NCBI GenBank assembly: GCA_022448365.1 | Contig: JAKVCS010000003.1 | Span: forward strand, 310,001-374,000 | Source: Saccharospirillaceae bacterium | Lineage (GTDB): Bacteria > Pseudomonadota > Gammaproteobacteria > Pseudomonadales > Oceanobacteraceae | Reading direction: 5' to 3' | DNA length: 64,000 nt | Shown here: piece after piece, positions 56,560-64,000 of the stretch | Layout of the letters: each line of letters starts with the position of its first letter | Position numbering within the stretch: the stretch's first letter is position 1 | The notes under the pieces: generated by a model | The model's input: only the letters and a program-made list of their open reading frames with translations | What the model was told of the DNA's origin: nothing | Databases searched by the model: none | Program-made: the position numbers and the translations under genes

Positions 56560-56720
56560 ATACTGATGAAATTTACCTCAGATGCGATGACAACCTTCTG
56601 GTATACAGCACTGATCAGGGAAAAACCTGGCAGACTGATACAGCTTTTTCTAAAACAGACATCAAATCTGAATATAATGTCATTCTCAAAAGTCCGATAA
56701 AAGAAGATCAGGAAAACTAA
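56559..56720 (+). pseudogene. 3' tail of a truncated plus-strand gene, copy B
   Basis: Identical to the tail at 55363-55524: 53 codons with the STDQGKTW Asp-box, fused at its 5' side to antisense selO. Confidence 0.6.
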
Positions 56721-56789
56721 AGATCTGATCCGTTAAATCTGTATCTGAAAGCAAAAACAGCCCTCTGACGAGGGCCTATTTTATATCTC

Positions 56790-57134
56790 TTACTTTTTGA
56801 TTTTTATGTACTGCCCCCAACACGCTGGCTTTGTTGACTCATCATACAAAGCCGATACAGACATATTAGTTGCAAGGGCCATCAAAGCAACAGAAAACAT
56901 AGCCTTAACACCTTCCTGTGTAAGCCCTGACTTGTCTTTGTACATATAAATAGTTGAAGTCCCTGCAGTAGAGCACTCAGGTGCAACCTCTGATTCAAAC
57001 TCGATCAGAAAACTACCATTCTCTACAACCTGTACAGATGTGACTTTTTTATATTCTGTCCATTTTAATGATGCGAATGTATTGGAACAAAAGAAGACAC
57101 TCAGAACAGTCACTGTCGTGATTAAATGTTTCAT
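56790..57134 (-). CDS. Small secreted protein, copy B
   Basis: Identical in sequence to the gene at 55594-55938, including its ribosome-binding site, so the dose of this gene is doubled by the tandem repeat. Function unknown. Confidence 0.75.
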   Translation of the reverse strand: MKHLITTVTVLSVFFCSNTFASLKWTEYKKVTSVQVVENGSFLIEFESEVAPECSTAGTSTIYMYKDKSGLTQEGVKAMFSVALMALATNMSVSALYDESTKPACWGQYIKIKK

Positions 57135-57287
57135 TATCAATCCTTAATTCAGTTAATAACTCTCTCAGATGCAACAGATATAACTATTTCAGCCTGAGAA
57201 GGTCGTGATGTTACGCATCTCTCGGAACATCATCAAACTAAAAGAGATTAATCCTTAAAATCACACATATATGCATTAATACTACAG

Positions 57288-57755
57288 CTAAGACGAACAA
57301 CTGTAGTGCGACACACCACCAGCATGAAAATATTCAGCCGGTTTTTGACGATAAAACTTCGCTTCTATTTCCGGCGTTTGCTCATCATAAGGATGCGTTA
57401 ACACTTGCTGCAGTTCTTTCACCAGATCGTAATTACCGCTGCCATCAGAACAAGACTGCATCGCCTGCTGATAAGCCGGAACCACCAGCCATTCGCGCCA
57501 GGTGTATTTCGGGTTGGTTTGTTTCATTTTCGACACAACAAACGCTTCTTTCTGATTTTCCAACACAGCGTCGCGCCACTGCTCTAACCAGCTTTGCCAT
57601 TTTTGCTCCAGCTGTGCATCACGCGCTTGAGACAAATCTAAATAAAAAGTTTCTTTTAGCGATTCAATGCTGCTCGGCACCGATGATAATTCACGGAAGA
57701 AACGCGTGTAGTCAGCTTCCGATTGATGCATCAGTGACAATAGCTGAGTGATCAG
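57288..57755. repeat. Third, partial repeat copy (selO 3' end)
   Basis: 468 bases homologous to the selO part of units A and B. Identical to B up to about 57490, then about 7 percent different up to the break point at 57755, after which only the intact gene continues. Confidence 0.9.
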
Positions 57756-59063
57756 TGCTTCGTCGTAGCTCTCAAGCCCAAGCTTAGACGCCCACATAGT
57801 TTGAATCGCAATACGCTGTTCTTTTTCAAAACCCCGGCGAACATCATCCAGTTGCTGTATATAAGCATCATCTCCCTCACTTTCCAGCAGCGTGCGCACC
57901 GACTTCCAGAACATATGGTAGTTAGCTTCCGCCGCCGCAGGCTGATTAAAGAAAGAGAAATGTTCACCGCCGCCGGTCCACGGCTGGAATTGCGGATCAA
58001 ACTGTTCGCAAAAACCAAACGGGCCGTAATCCAGGGTATAACCACCCGCCGGGCAGTTATCGCTATTAAAGTTGCCCTGACAGAAACCTACCCGAATCCA
58101 GTTGGCTACCAACGCCGTTAAGCGACCACGGAAACATTCCGCCAGTTTAATCACCTGTTCCGGGAACGATAACGTCGCATCAATATCATCGTTATATTCA
58201 CGCTCAATCAGATGCTGAACAATTAACTTCAGCTCTTGTGGCGCGTGGTCATATTCTTTATTACGGGTACGACGAGCAAATAACTCCACCTGACCGACCC
58301 GTAAAAACGACGGTGCCACACGGGTGGAAATCGCTACCGGATTATCCACCAGAATATCCGGCTCATAGGTTTGTGATTGTTCGGAATACCAGGGGCGAGT
58401 GACGGTTTCTGCTGTGGAGGTAAACAAGGTTAGCGAACGCGAAGTGGGAATCCCTAACGCGTGCATATGCTCCTGAGCTAAAAATTCGCGCACACTGGAA
58501 CGTAACACCGCGCGACCATCGGCACCTCGACAATACGGTGTACGGCCGCCGCCTTTTAATTGCATCTCCCAACGCTTGCCGTTAAATACCCCTTCAAAAA
58601 TCGACATCGCCCGACCATCGCCATAACCATTGCCGTTACGGAACGGGCATTGCTGAGTGTATTCAGTACCGTAAATCGACAAGGCGTAACCGGTAGCCCA
58701 GCCATAGGGGCGCATCGGTGACGTGCCCTTTTCCATCACGCCCTCCATCACACTCTCCAATACAGGAGAAATATCAGCGGAAAATACTTTGGCAAATGCT
58801 TTGTCTTGAACCAGTGAATCATCCAGACCCAGCTCAGCAAATAACGCAGTGCTGTGAGCGATGTATTGCGGTGCCGCAATGGGCGTTGGAATCACCGGCA
58901 CATAATGCCCGGAGAAAACCTGTCGTGGTTCATGCTCAACCCCATCCGGACGTGCCTGCGGGTCGATATTCAGATTTTCTAACAGCGAGTAATCCGCTTT
59001 TGCACTGAATTCAGTAAAACTGCTAATCAACTTTTCTTCGGAAGCATGGGAGGAAGACGACAT
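57288..59063 (-). CDS. selO: Protein adenylyltransferase SelO (YdiU), intact copy
   Basis: 591 residues. Pseudokinase that transfers AMP to Ser/Thr/Tyr of target proteins; linked to redox homeostasis. Visible motifs: [20 protein letters not shown] (nucleotide and phosphate-binding Arg/Lys region), and the metal/catalytic stretch GNFNSDN followed by LDYGPFGF. The bacterial form ends SHYSCSS with Cys near the C-terminus. The last 203 bases are donor-type, identical to unit B, and the rest is distinct, so this gene is itself a recombinant. Two 3'-truncated copies follow downstream. Confidence 0.94.
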   Translation of the reverse strand: MSSSSHASEEKLISSFTEFSAKADYSLLENLNIDPQARPDGVEHEPRQVFSGHYVPVIPTPIAAPQYIAHSTALFAELGLDDSLVQDKAFAKVFSADISPVLESVMEGVMEKGTSPMRPYGWATGYALSIYGTEYTQQCPFRNGNGYGDGRAMSIFEGVFNGKRWEMQLKGGGRTPYCRGADGRAVLRSSVREFLAQEHMHALGIPTSRSLTLFTSTAETVTRPWYSEQSQTYEPDILVDNPVAISTRVAPSFLRVGQVELFARRTRNKEYDHAPQELKLIVQHLIEREYNDDIDATLSFPEQVIKLAECFRGRLTALVANWIRVGFCQGNFNSDNCPAGGYTLDYGPFGFCEQFDPQFQPWTGGGEHFSFFNQPAAAEANYHMFWKSVRTLLESEGDDAYIQQLDDVRRGFEKEQRIAIQTMWASKLGLESYDEALITQLLSLMHQSEADYTRFFRELSSVPSSIESLKETFYLDLSQARDAQLEQKWQSWLEQWRDAVLENQKEAFVVSKMKQTNPKYTWREWLVVPAYQQAMQSCSDGSGNYDLVKELQQVLTHPYDEQTPEIEAKFYRQKPAEYFHAGGVSHYSCSS

Positions 59064-59194
59064 GGAAAACAGGCCTGAAAATAAACAAGAATCCGCAGTT
59101 TACCCGGCCCGCCTTTTGAAAGACACAAAGATACCAGGCAGCTGACACTGCCTTACGATTAGCCGGTATAAGTGAAACAAAGAAAGGTTAAATC

Positions 59195-59210
59195 GGGGAC
59201 GGTCGCCCCC
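59195..59210 (-). terminator. Possible pdxB terminator
   Basis: GGGG ACGGTCG CCCC inverted repeat just beyond the pdxB stop, followed on the minus strand by GATTTAACCTTT. Short stem and weak T-run. Confidence 0.4.
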
Positions 59211-59219
59211 TCAATGTGT

Positions 59220-60380
59220 CTATTTGATTCTTACATCAAAGCCTGCGGCTGTTAACGTGTCTTGCAATTTGTGACACTTAGCCGGCACATTGACTTTAAG
59301 TCGGGGGATGTCGCGGCGCAGTGGGTAATTTTTACGTAAGCGATCGAACGTCTCACGCAACCCTTCCCCTGATTTGTCTGCACGAATCATCGCCGATCGC
59401 ATTACGCCATCGTCCACACGAATTTCGTAGGCAGCACGGATTGCTGTCCGCAGTGCCTGAAACTTAGGTACCTGATCCGTAAATGCCACCATTTTGATGC
59501 CCGGTTCAGGCAGAAACTGGGCCAGCTTGCGGCGCACCGGCAAACCGAAACACTCGCAAAGCCCCTGGTAAACAAACTCGGTACCGCGCATTTTTCCATC
59601 CAACGAGTACCCGGCAATGTGGGGCGTAGCCAGCATCACCCGATGCATCAGTTCGATTTCCAGTTCCGGCTCATTTTCCCAGACATCGAGAATCGCCCCG
59701 AATTCATTATTGCCATCCAAATGAGCAAGCAACGCTTTATTGTCGACAACCGCACCACGGCAACTGTTAATCAGACAAGCATCCGGCTTCATTTGCTGCA
59801 GGCGCTGTTCGTTGATCAGATGATAGGTTGCATGCTCGCCCTCGGTCGTCAGTGGTGTGTGCAAAGAGACAACATCAGCCGTGAGTGCCTCTTCCAGCGA
59901 CACCAGATCACCAACAGTTTCCGGATCTTTAAACGGATCAACCGCAAGTACCGAAACCCCCATCTCCTCGAGACGCTTACGCAGCAGCAAACCAACGCTA
60001 CCCACTCCGATTATGGCAACTGACAAATCGGTAAAACCCACACCTCGATCATCAATCACAACGCTGACCGCACTCAGAACATAATCCACCACAGCCTGAG
60101 CGTTGCAACCGGGCGCACTTTTGAAACCAATACCCTGCTGTTGCAAATAGTCTTCATCAATATGATCGGTACCGATGGTTGCCGTGCCGACAAATTTGAC
60201 CTTAGACCCGGCCAGCAATGACTCATTCACCTGAGTGACGGAGCGGACTAACAGCGCGTCCGCATTTTTGATGTCGTCATTGGTTAACGTACGACCGGGA
60301 ACGCGGGTAATCTGACCAATATCGGCAAAGAACTCGTCGATCAGGGGAATGTTTTCGTCAGCAACGATGTGCACGGGCAT
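59220..60380 (-). CDS. pdxB: Erythronate-4-phosphate dehydrogenase PdxB
   Basis: 386 residues. Second step of the DXP-dependent pyridoxal phosphate pathway, oxidising 4-phosphoerythronate. D-2-hydroxyacid dehydrogenase fold: NAD-binding VAIIGVGSVGLLLRKRLEEM, catalytic Arg in NSCRGAVVD, Glu in DVWENEPE, His in ATPHIAGYS, and the PdxB-specific C-terminal dimerisation domain. Start at ATG 60380 (MPVHIVADENIP), the usual PdxB beginning; an in-frame ATG at 60398 is possible. Cytoplasmic. Confidence 0.94.
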   Translation of the reverse strand: MPVHIVADENIPLIDEFFADIGQITRVPGRTLTNDDIKNADALLVRSVTQVNESLLAGSKVKFVGTATIGTDHIDEDYLQQQGIGFKSAPGCNAQAVVDYVLSAVSVVIDDRGVGFTDLSVAIIGVGSVGLLLRKRLEEMGVSVLAVDPFKDPETVGDLVSLEEALTADVVSLHTPLTTEGEHATYHLINEQRLQQMKPDACLINSCRGAVVDNKALLAHLDGNNEFGAILDVWENEPELEIELMHRVMLATPHIAGYSLDGKMRGTEFVYQGLCECFGLPVRRKLAQFLPEPGIKMVAFTDQVPKFQALRTAIRAAYEIRVDDGVMRSAMIRADKSGEGLRETFDRLRKNYPLRRDIPRLKVNVPAKCHKLQDTLTAAGFDVRIK

Positions 60381-60586
60381 GAGCCTTTCATAGTTCAAAG
60401 GCGTATTGTTGCAGGAGGATCATAGCTAGGCAAATTTTTGCTGCGATTTCAGAACCGCTCTGAATCAACCCGGTATCGCCGTGCAGACACATCGCAGCCG
60501 GTTTCGAAATCATCGAAGATGCAGCAGCGCACCTCCGATTTTTTCAGCCGGGACACACTGGGTGTGCCCAACGGCATATTACGTTA

Positions 60587-62164
60587 TCAGGCCAATTTAT
60601 CCGTTGCTACGCGGTAGTTTGGATCTTCAATAACATTAACATCACACAAGTTACCCGCTTTCTTGAGTAACAGACGACACTCTTCTGACAAGTGACGCAG
60701 ATGCACTTCTTTACCGGCTGCTATGTAACGCTCAGCAATGGTATCGATCGCTTCAATCGCAGAAGAATCGGCAACGCGCGAATTCTTGAATTCAATGATC
60801 ACCACATCCGGGTCGGTTTCCGGCTCGAAGATATCTTTAAACGCCGATACGGAACCGAAGAACAGCGGCCCAAACAGGTCATAAACTTTCGCACCGTCTT
60901 CCTGAATGATGGTCCGCGCGCTGATGTGTTTCGCATGTTCCCAGGCAAACACCAATGCCGCAACAATCACACCTACGATAACGGCAATCGCCAGGTCAGT
61001 AACAACCGTTACCCCCGATACCAATACAATGATAAAAGCATCTTGCTTCGGAATTTTGCGCAGCATACGGAAGCTGGACCACTCGAAGGTACCAATTACG
61101 ACCATAAACATAACACCGGTTAGCGCGGCAATCGGGATTTGCTCAATCAAAGGTGACGCAAACAGAATAAAGCTAAGGAGGAATAACGCCGCAGCGATAC
61201 CCGACCAACGCCCACGACCGCCGGAGCTAACATTAATCATACTCTGACCAATCATGGCGCAACCGCCCATACCACCGAAGAATCCCGTTAGCAGGTTGGC
61301 ACTGCCCTGGGCAACACACTCTTTGTTACCGCGACCACGGGTATTCGTCATCTCGTCAATTACGGTTACTGTCAGCAGCGATTCGATCAGACCAATGGCG
61401 GCAAAAATGACCGAATATGGAAGGATGAACCAGAAAGTTTCCATCGTCAGCGGGACATTAGGCACACCAAACTCAGGCAGGCCACCAGCAATCGAGGCCA
61501 GATCACCCACAGTTTTCGTGTCCAGATCGGCAACCAAGGCGATACCACTCACCGCCAGAATACCAGCCAGGGCCGATGGAAAAGCACTGGTTATCTTCGG
61601 CAGGTAATGCGTAATCGCCATCGTTAATGCGATCAGACCTAACATAATGAACAATTCGGAACCGGCCAGCCAGGTACCGTCTGTCCAGCCCCACTTACCG
61701 CCCGGCGTCGCCGATTGCAGCTGTGGCAACTGCGCCAGGAAGATCACAATAGCCAAACCATTAACAAAGCCGAGCATCACCGGATACGGCACGATACGAA
61801 TAAACTTACCCAGTTTAAACGCACCAGCAGCGACCTGAATAACCCCCATCAACACCACGGCAGCAAACAGATATTGCGGCCCCATTCCAGAACCAAAATC
61901 GCGCTCGGCCTCGGCCACCAGCGACACCATCACAACCGCCAGAGCACCGGTTGCACCAGAAATCATCCCCGGGCGCCCCCCCATTACAGCGGTCACCAGA
62001 CCCACCATAAATGCTGCGTACAAACCGGTTAACGGGTGAACCCCAGCAACAAAGGCAAACGCCACCGCCTCAGGAACCAGCGCCAGTGCAACGGTTAAAC
62101 CGGATAGCGTGTCGTTTTTCAGGTTGGGAGAAAAAGTCTGCATAAATTCGCGCAGCAGTAACAT
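60587..62164 (-). CDS. SulP-family inorganic anion transporter with STAS domain
   Basis: 525 residues. About 12-14 membrane segments (LSGLTVALALVPEAVAFAFV; GLYAAFMVGLVTAVMGGRPG; YPVMLGFVNGLAIVIFLAQL), then a C-terminal STAS domain (about 420-515; VIIEFKNSRVADSSAIEAID). Carries sulfate, bicarbonate or another anion; marine relatives include bicarbonate (BicA-like) carriers, and the sequence alone does not decide. AGGG is placed 9 bases before ATG 62164. Monocistronic. Confidence 0.9.
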   Translation of the reverse strand: MLLLREFMQTFSPNLKNDTLSGLTVALALVPEAVAFAFVAGVHPLTGLYAAFMVGLVTAVMGGRPGMISGATGALAVVMVSLVAEAERDFGSGMGPQYLFAAVVLMGVIQVAAGAFKLGKFIRIVPYPVMLGFVNGLAIVIFLAQLPQLQSATPGGKWGWTDGTWLAGSELFIMLGLIALTMAITHYLPKITSAFPSALAGILAVSGIALVADLDTKTVGDLASIAGGLPEFGVPNVPLTMETFWFILPYSVIFAAIGLIESLLTVTVIDEMTNTRGRGNKECVAQGSANLLTGFFGGMGGCAMIGQSMINVSSGGRGRWSGIAAALFLLSFILFASPLIEQIPIAALTGVMFMVVIGTFEWSSFRMLRKIPKQDAFIIVLVSGVTVVTDLAIAVIVGVIVAALVFAWEHAKHISARTIIQEDGAKVYDLFGPLFFGSVSAFKDIFEPETDPDVVIIEFKNSRVADSSAIEAIDTIAERYIAAGKEVHLRHLSEECRLLLKKAGNLCDVNVIEDPNYRVATDKLA

Positions 62165-62306
62165 CAGAGTGGTCCCTTCTGTTGAAGTATGTCGGCGGCG
62201 GAATCAGACCGCCGTAAAAAGGCGCGAACTATACCAGTATCGGATAACAAATTCAGGTTTTTCGTTGGCTGTTGCAGCGTGTCAGATCCGACCTGCTGCA
62301 CCCTCC

Positions 62307-63290
62307 TCAACGACAGGCAGAGGCCAACCACAGGCGTTCGCCAAGTTTGTCCGCCAACGGGCGCAACCAGCCGGAGCGTTCGGCAACGGCATCAGCGCCG
62401 GAAGACTCGGCACTGCGAACCGGTGCCAGCGACAGCACCTTGTGAATGGGTAACCAATCAATAACTCGATTCAGCTCTGAGCGGTCTGTTGTCACATCAA
62501 CATGCAAACCGGCCACAGGTAAATTACAAGCCAGCTGAAGGTTGTCTTTTAAAGCGCCCAGGTAGGTGGCCAACAGAATATTCGGACGATTGGCTTTCAG
62601 GGTGTGATATGACTGCTCAAAGGCGGTCTTCCATGCTAATGGCAGCTCCGTCACCAGAATCGGCTCATCAATCTGAACCCATTGCGCTCCTTCTTCGGCA
62701 AACAACTCCAACAGTTCACTGTAAAAAGGAATCAGCTGATCAAGCAGTAACAGTGGATCACTGTCATCCTGAGTGTGCGCCAACGCCAGAAACGTGAGAG
62801 GTCCGAGAATCACCGGCTTAACCTCAGGATGTGTTTCCCGCGCCAGCTGCCATTGTCGCAGTAAGGCTTCTGGATGAAACGAAAATCGTGTGCTTTGACT
62901 CACTACTGGCGCTTGATAAGGATGATTTTTGCCAAATTTCGAATCAGTCGGTGTGGCTTCGCAACCCATAACGGTCACCATTTCCGCAATCAGATTGAAC
63001 AGAGAAAAGGTTCCCTGAGACTGCTCAGCAACAGCAGAAAAATCGGAGTGAAGAATGTGTGCCACGGTAGAATGCCTGTTTCGATGAATAACGGCCATGC
63101 ACTCTAATGAAATCACCGTATGAAGAACATTGGCCATTTCTCATGTTGCGATTAGTTTTTCTCACGTTAATCCAACGCGTTCTGCAACGTAATGCCGAAA
63201 TGAAATCTGCCTGAGCCGGTAAATCGACATATAAACTGACGCTGCAACTCCCGACTTTACGGCCCAACTCCAAACCTGCGAACATGGGAC
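62307..63290 (-). pseudogene. metE: Remnant of metE (cobalamin-independent methionine synthase)
   Basis: The minus-strand frame from about 63000 to 62307 encodes the MetE N-terminal-domain core: KFGKNHPYQAPVV, KPVILGPLTFLALAHT, WVQIDEPILVTELP, and LADKLGERLWLASAC, then stops where full MetE would read on through LLHVP. The C-terminal catalytic zinc domain (about 400 residues) is absent. Further upstream, in another frame, RRFGVGP-stop-SRELQRQ at about 63280-63240 matches the MetE opening, broken by a TAA at 63259-63257. Collinear spacing (about 145 codons) supports an old, decayed gene. Confidence 0.7.
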
Positions 63291-63319
63291 CAATCGTATT
63301 CGTTAAATTTTGGTTTGGT

Positions 63320-63832
63320 ATGTCGGCTCAGAGCAAATTATTTTCCCGTTATGTCACGCAACTGCCACCCGGTGAGCTGAGCTGGATCGGCGTTCGCCCC
63401 GGCAGGCGGTTGTCGATGCAGGCACTTAAAGCCACTCAGGCAGTGGCAACACTGGGCCTTCAGGGCGACCACCGCATGGAGAAAACGCCCGGAAGCGGGC
63501 GCCAGGTAACCCTGATCAGCGAAGAATTTATCCAACAGATTGGTCACTTCCTGGGCGGCAAAGTCGTTCGTCCGGAGCAATTGCGACGCAATCTGGTGGT
63601 GCGAAACATCAACCTTAACGCCCTGCGCTATCAGACGTTCAAAATTGGTGATGCGGTATTTGAAGCGACTGCGCTTTGCCACCCCTGCAGCCGCATGGAG
63701 CAGGAATTGGGGAAAGGAGGCCTGGCAGCCATGCTCGGACACGGCGGACTTTGCTGCAAAGTTATCCATTCGGGTGAGATTTCTGTCGGGGATCGCATTG
63801 AGTTATTCACTCCACAACAATCACTTCTTTGA
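63320..63832 (+). CDS. MOSC-domain protein
   Basis: 170 residues from ATG 63320; an in-frame ATG at 63284 is possible and neither has a clear ribosome-binding site. MOSC fold with WIGVRPGRRLSMQ, GLQGDHRMEKTPGSGRQVTL, the probable sulfur/molybdenum-handling cysteine in ATALCHPCSRME, and GGLCCKVIHSGEISVGD. Relatives include YiiM/YuaD-type molybdenum-cofactor-linked enzymes. Overlaps the metE remnant region at its 5' side if the longer start is used. Confidence 0.88.
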   Translation: MSAQSKLFSRYVTQLPPGELSWIGVRPGRRLSMQALKATQAVATLGLQGDHRMEKTPGSGRQVTLISEEFIQQIGHFLGGKVVRPEQLRRNLVVRNINLNALRYQTFKIGDAVFEATALCHPCSRMEQELGKGGLAAMLGHGGLCCKVIHSGEISVGDRIELFTPQQSLL

Positions 63833-63841
63833 GAGCACACC

Positions 63842-64000
63842 ATGCCTGTAAATGAACACACCAGCTGCTGCCCATACTGTAACGAGCTGATTACCGTGTT
63901 TATTGAATTGCCGGAAGAAGACCTACTGGCCGATCAGCTTGAGGCGTTGAGCCTCGACCAGCAACAGGATTGTCAGGTATGTTGCCGCCCGATTTACATC
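63842..64000 (+). CDS. CPXCG-family cysteine-rich protein (partial, right edge)
   Basis: 53 codons before the window ends. CCPYCNELITVFIELPEE and CQVCCRPIYI form the paired CxxC knuckles of the CPXCG family, which probably bind zinc. Typical length about 60-70 residues, so only the last part is missing. Starts 9 bases after the MOSC gene stop; likely cotranscribed. Confidence 0.85.
   Translation, partial: MPVNEHTSCCPYCNELITVFIELPEEDLLADQLEALSLDQQQDCQVCCRPIYI

Larger units (their letters stand above)
56092..57287. repeat. 1196-bp direct repeat, unit B
   Basis: Second tandem unit, equal in length to unit A, ending exactly where the intact selO stop codon begins. The unit content is the same. 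Confidence 0.95.

Noticed and set aside
54896-57287. CRISPR array or integron cassette array
   Set aside because: Only two long (1196 bp) units with coding content; no short regular repeats with unique spacers, no integrase gene, and no attC-like palindromes at unit ends.
63025-63285. 86-codon minus-strand frame upstream of the metE remnant
   Set aside because: Cys/Arg-rich, no family; overlaps the degraded 5' end of metE and is best explained as noise in decayed sequence.

Overview
The window is chromosomal DNA of a Gram-negative, aerobic gammaproteobacterium, most like a marine Oceanospirillales-type organism. Signs of this are an RnfABCDGE electron-transport operon, outer-membrane proteins (porin, MipA-like), fatty-acid degradation genes (fadD, fadH), AcnB, PdxB and RimO. 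This placement is an inference from gene content; no rRNA or tRNA gene is present to fix it. Most of the window is ordinary, densely packed core genome.

Layout. 1-9979: 5' part of hrpA, fadD, an alpha/beta-hydrolase plus MaoC hydratase pair, mtfA, a periplasmic solute-binding protein, a GlxA-type AraC regulator and a FabY-like ketosynthase. 10061-17688: MipA-like outer-membrane protein, a queuosine-mannosyltransferase-like glycosyltransferase, lipoproteins, rimO, and a MerR-controlled Cu/Zn efflux operon with a clear 19-bp-spacer operator/promoter. 17973-24777: purT/DUF1289/gamma-carbonic-anhydrase/Nudix operon and several small housekeeping genes (DUF3135, zinc-ribbon Nudix, NIF3-like, YkgJ-like, pseudouridine synthase, glutaredoxin). 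24970-35778: RND efflux pair, orphan histidine kinase, fadH, apbC, porin. 36052-42528: rnfABCDGE, with RnfC carrying a long repetitive coiled-coil tail. 42682-50122: NMT1-PAS-GGDEF diguanylate cyclase, molybdopterin oxidoreductase, acnB.

50123-57290 is a variable patch between acnB and selO. It holds a duplicated terminator segment flanking a small membrane-protein gene, an intact IS3-family element with 3-bp target duplication that splits a 56-codon ORF, a probable Imm11-type immunity gene coupled to short ORFs, a secreted protein, a LysE-type exporter, and two 1196-bp direct repeats. Each 1196-bp repeat carries the 3' end of selO plus a small secreted-protein gene. The pattern of base differences among the three selO 3' ends matches single-crossover (Campbell) integration of a circular foreign segment, followed by or together with amplification. 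This is the most interesting structure in the window.

57288-64000: intact selO, pdxB, a SulP transporter, a decayed metE remnant, a MOSC protein and the start of a CPXCG cysteine-rich protein.
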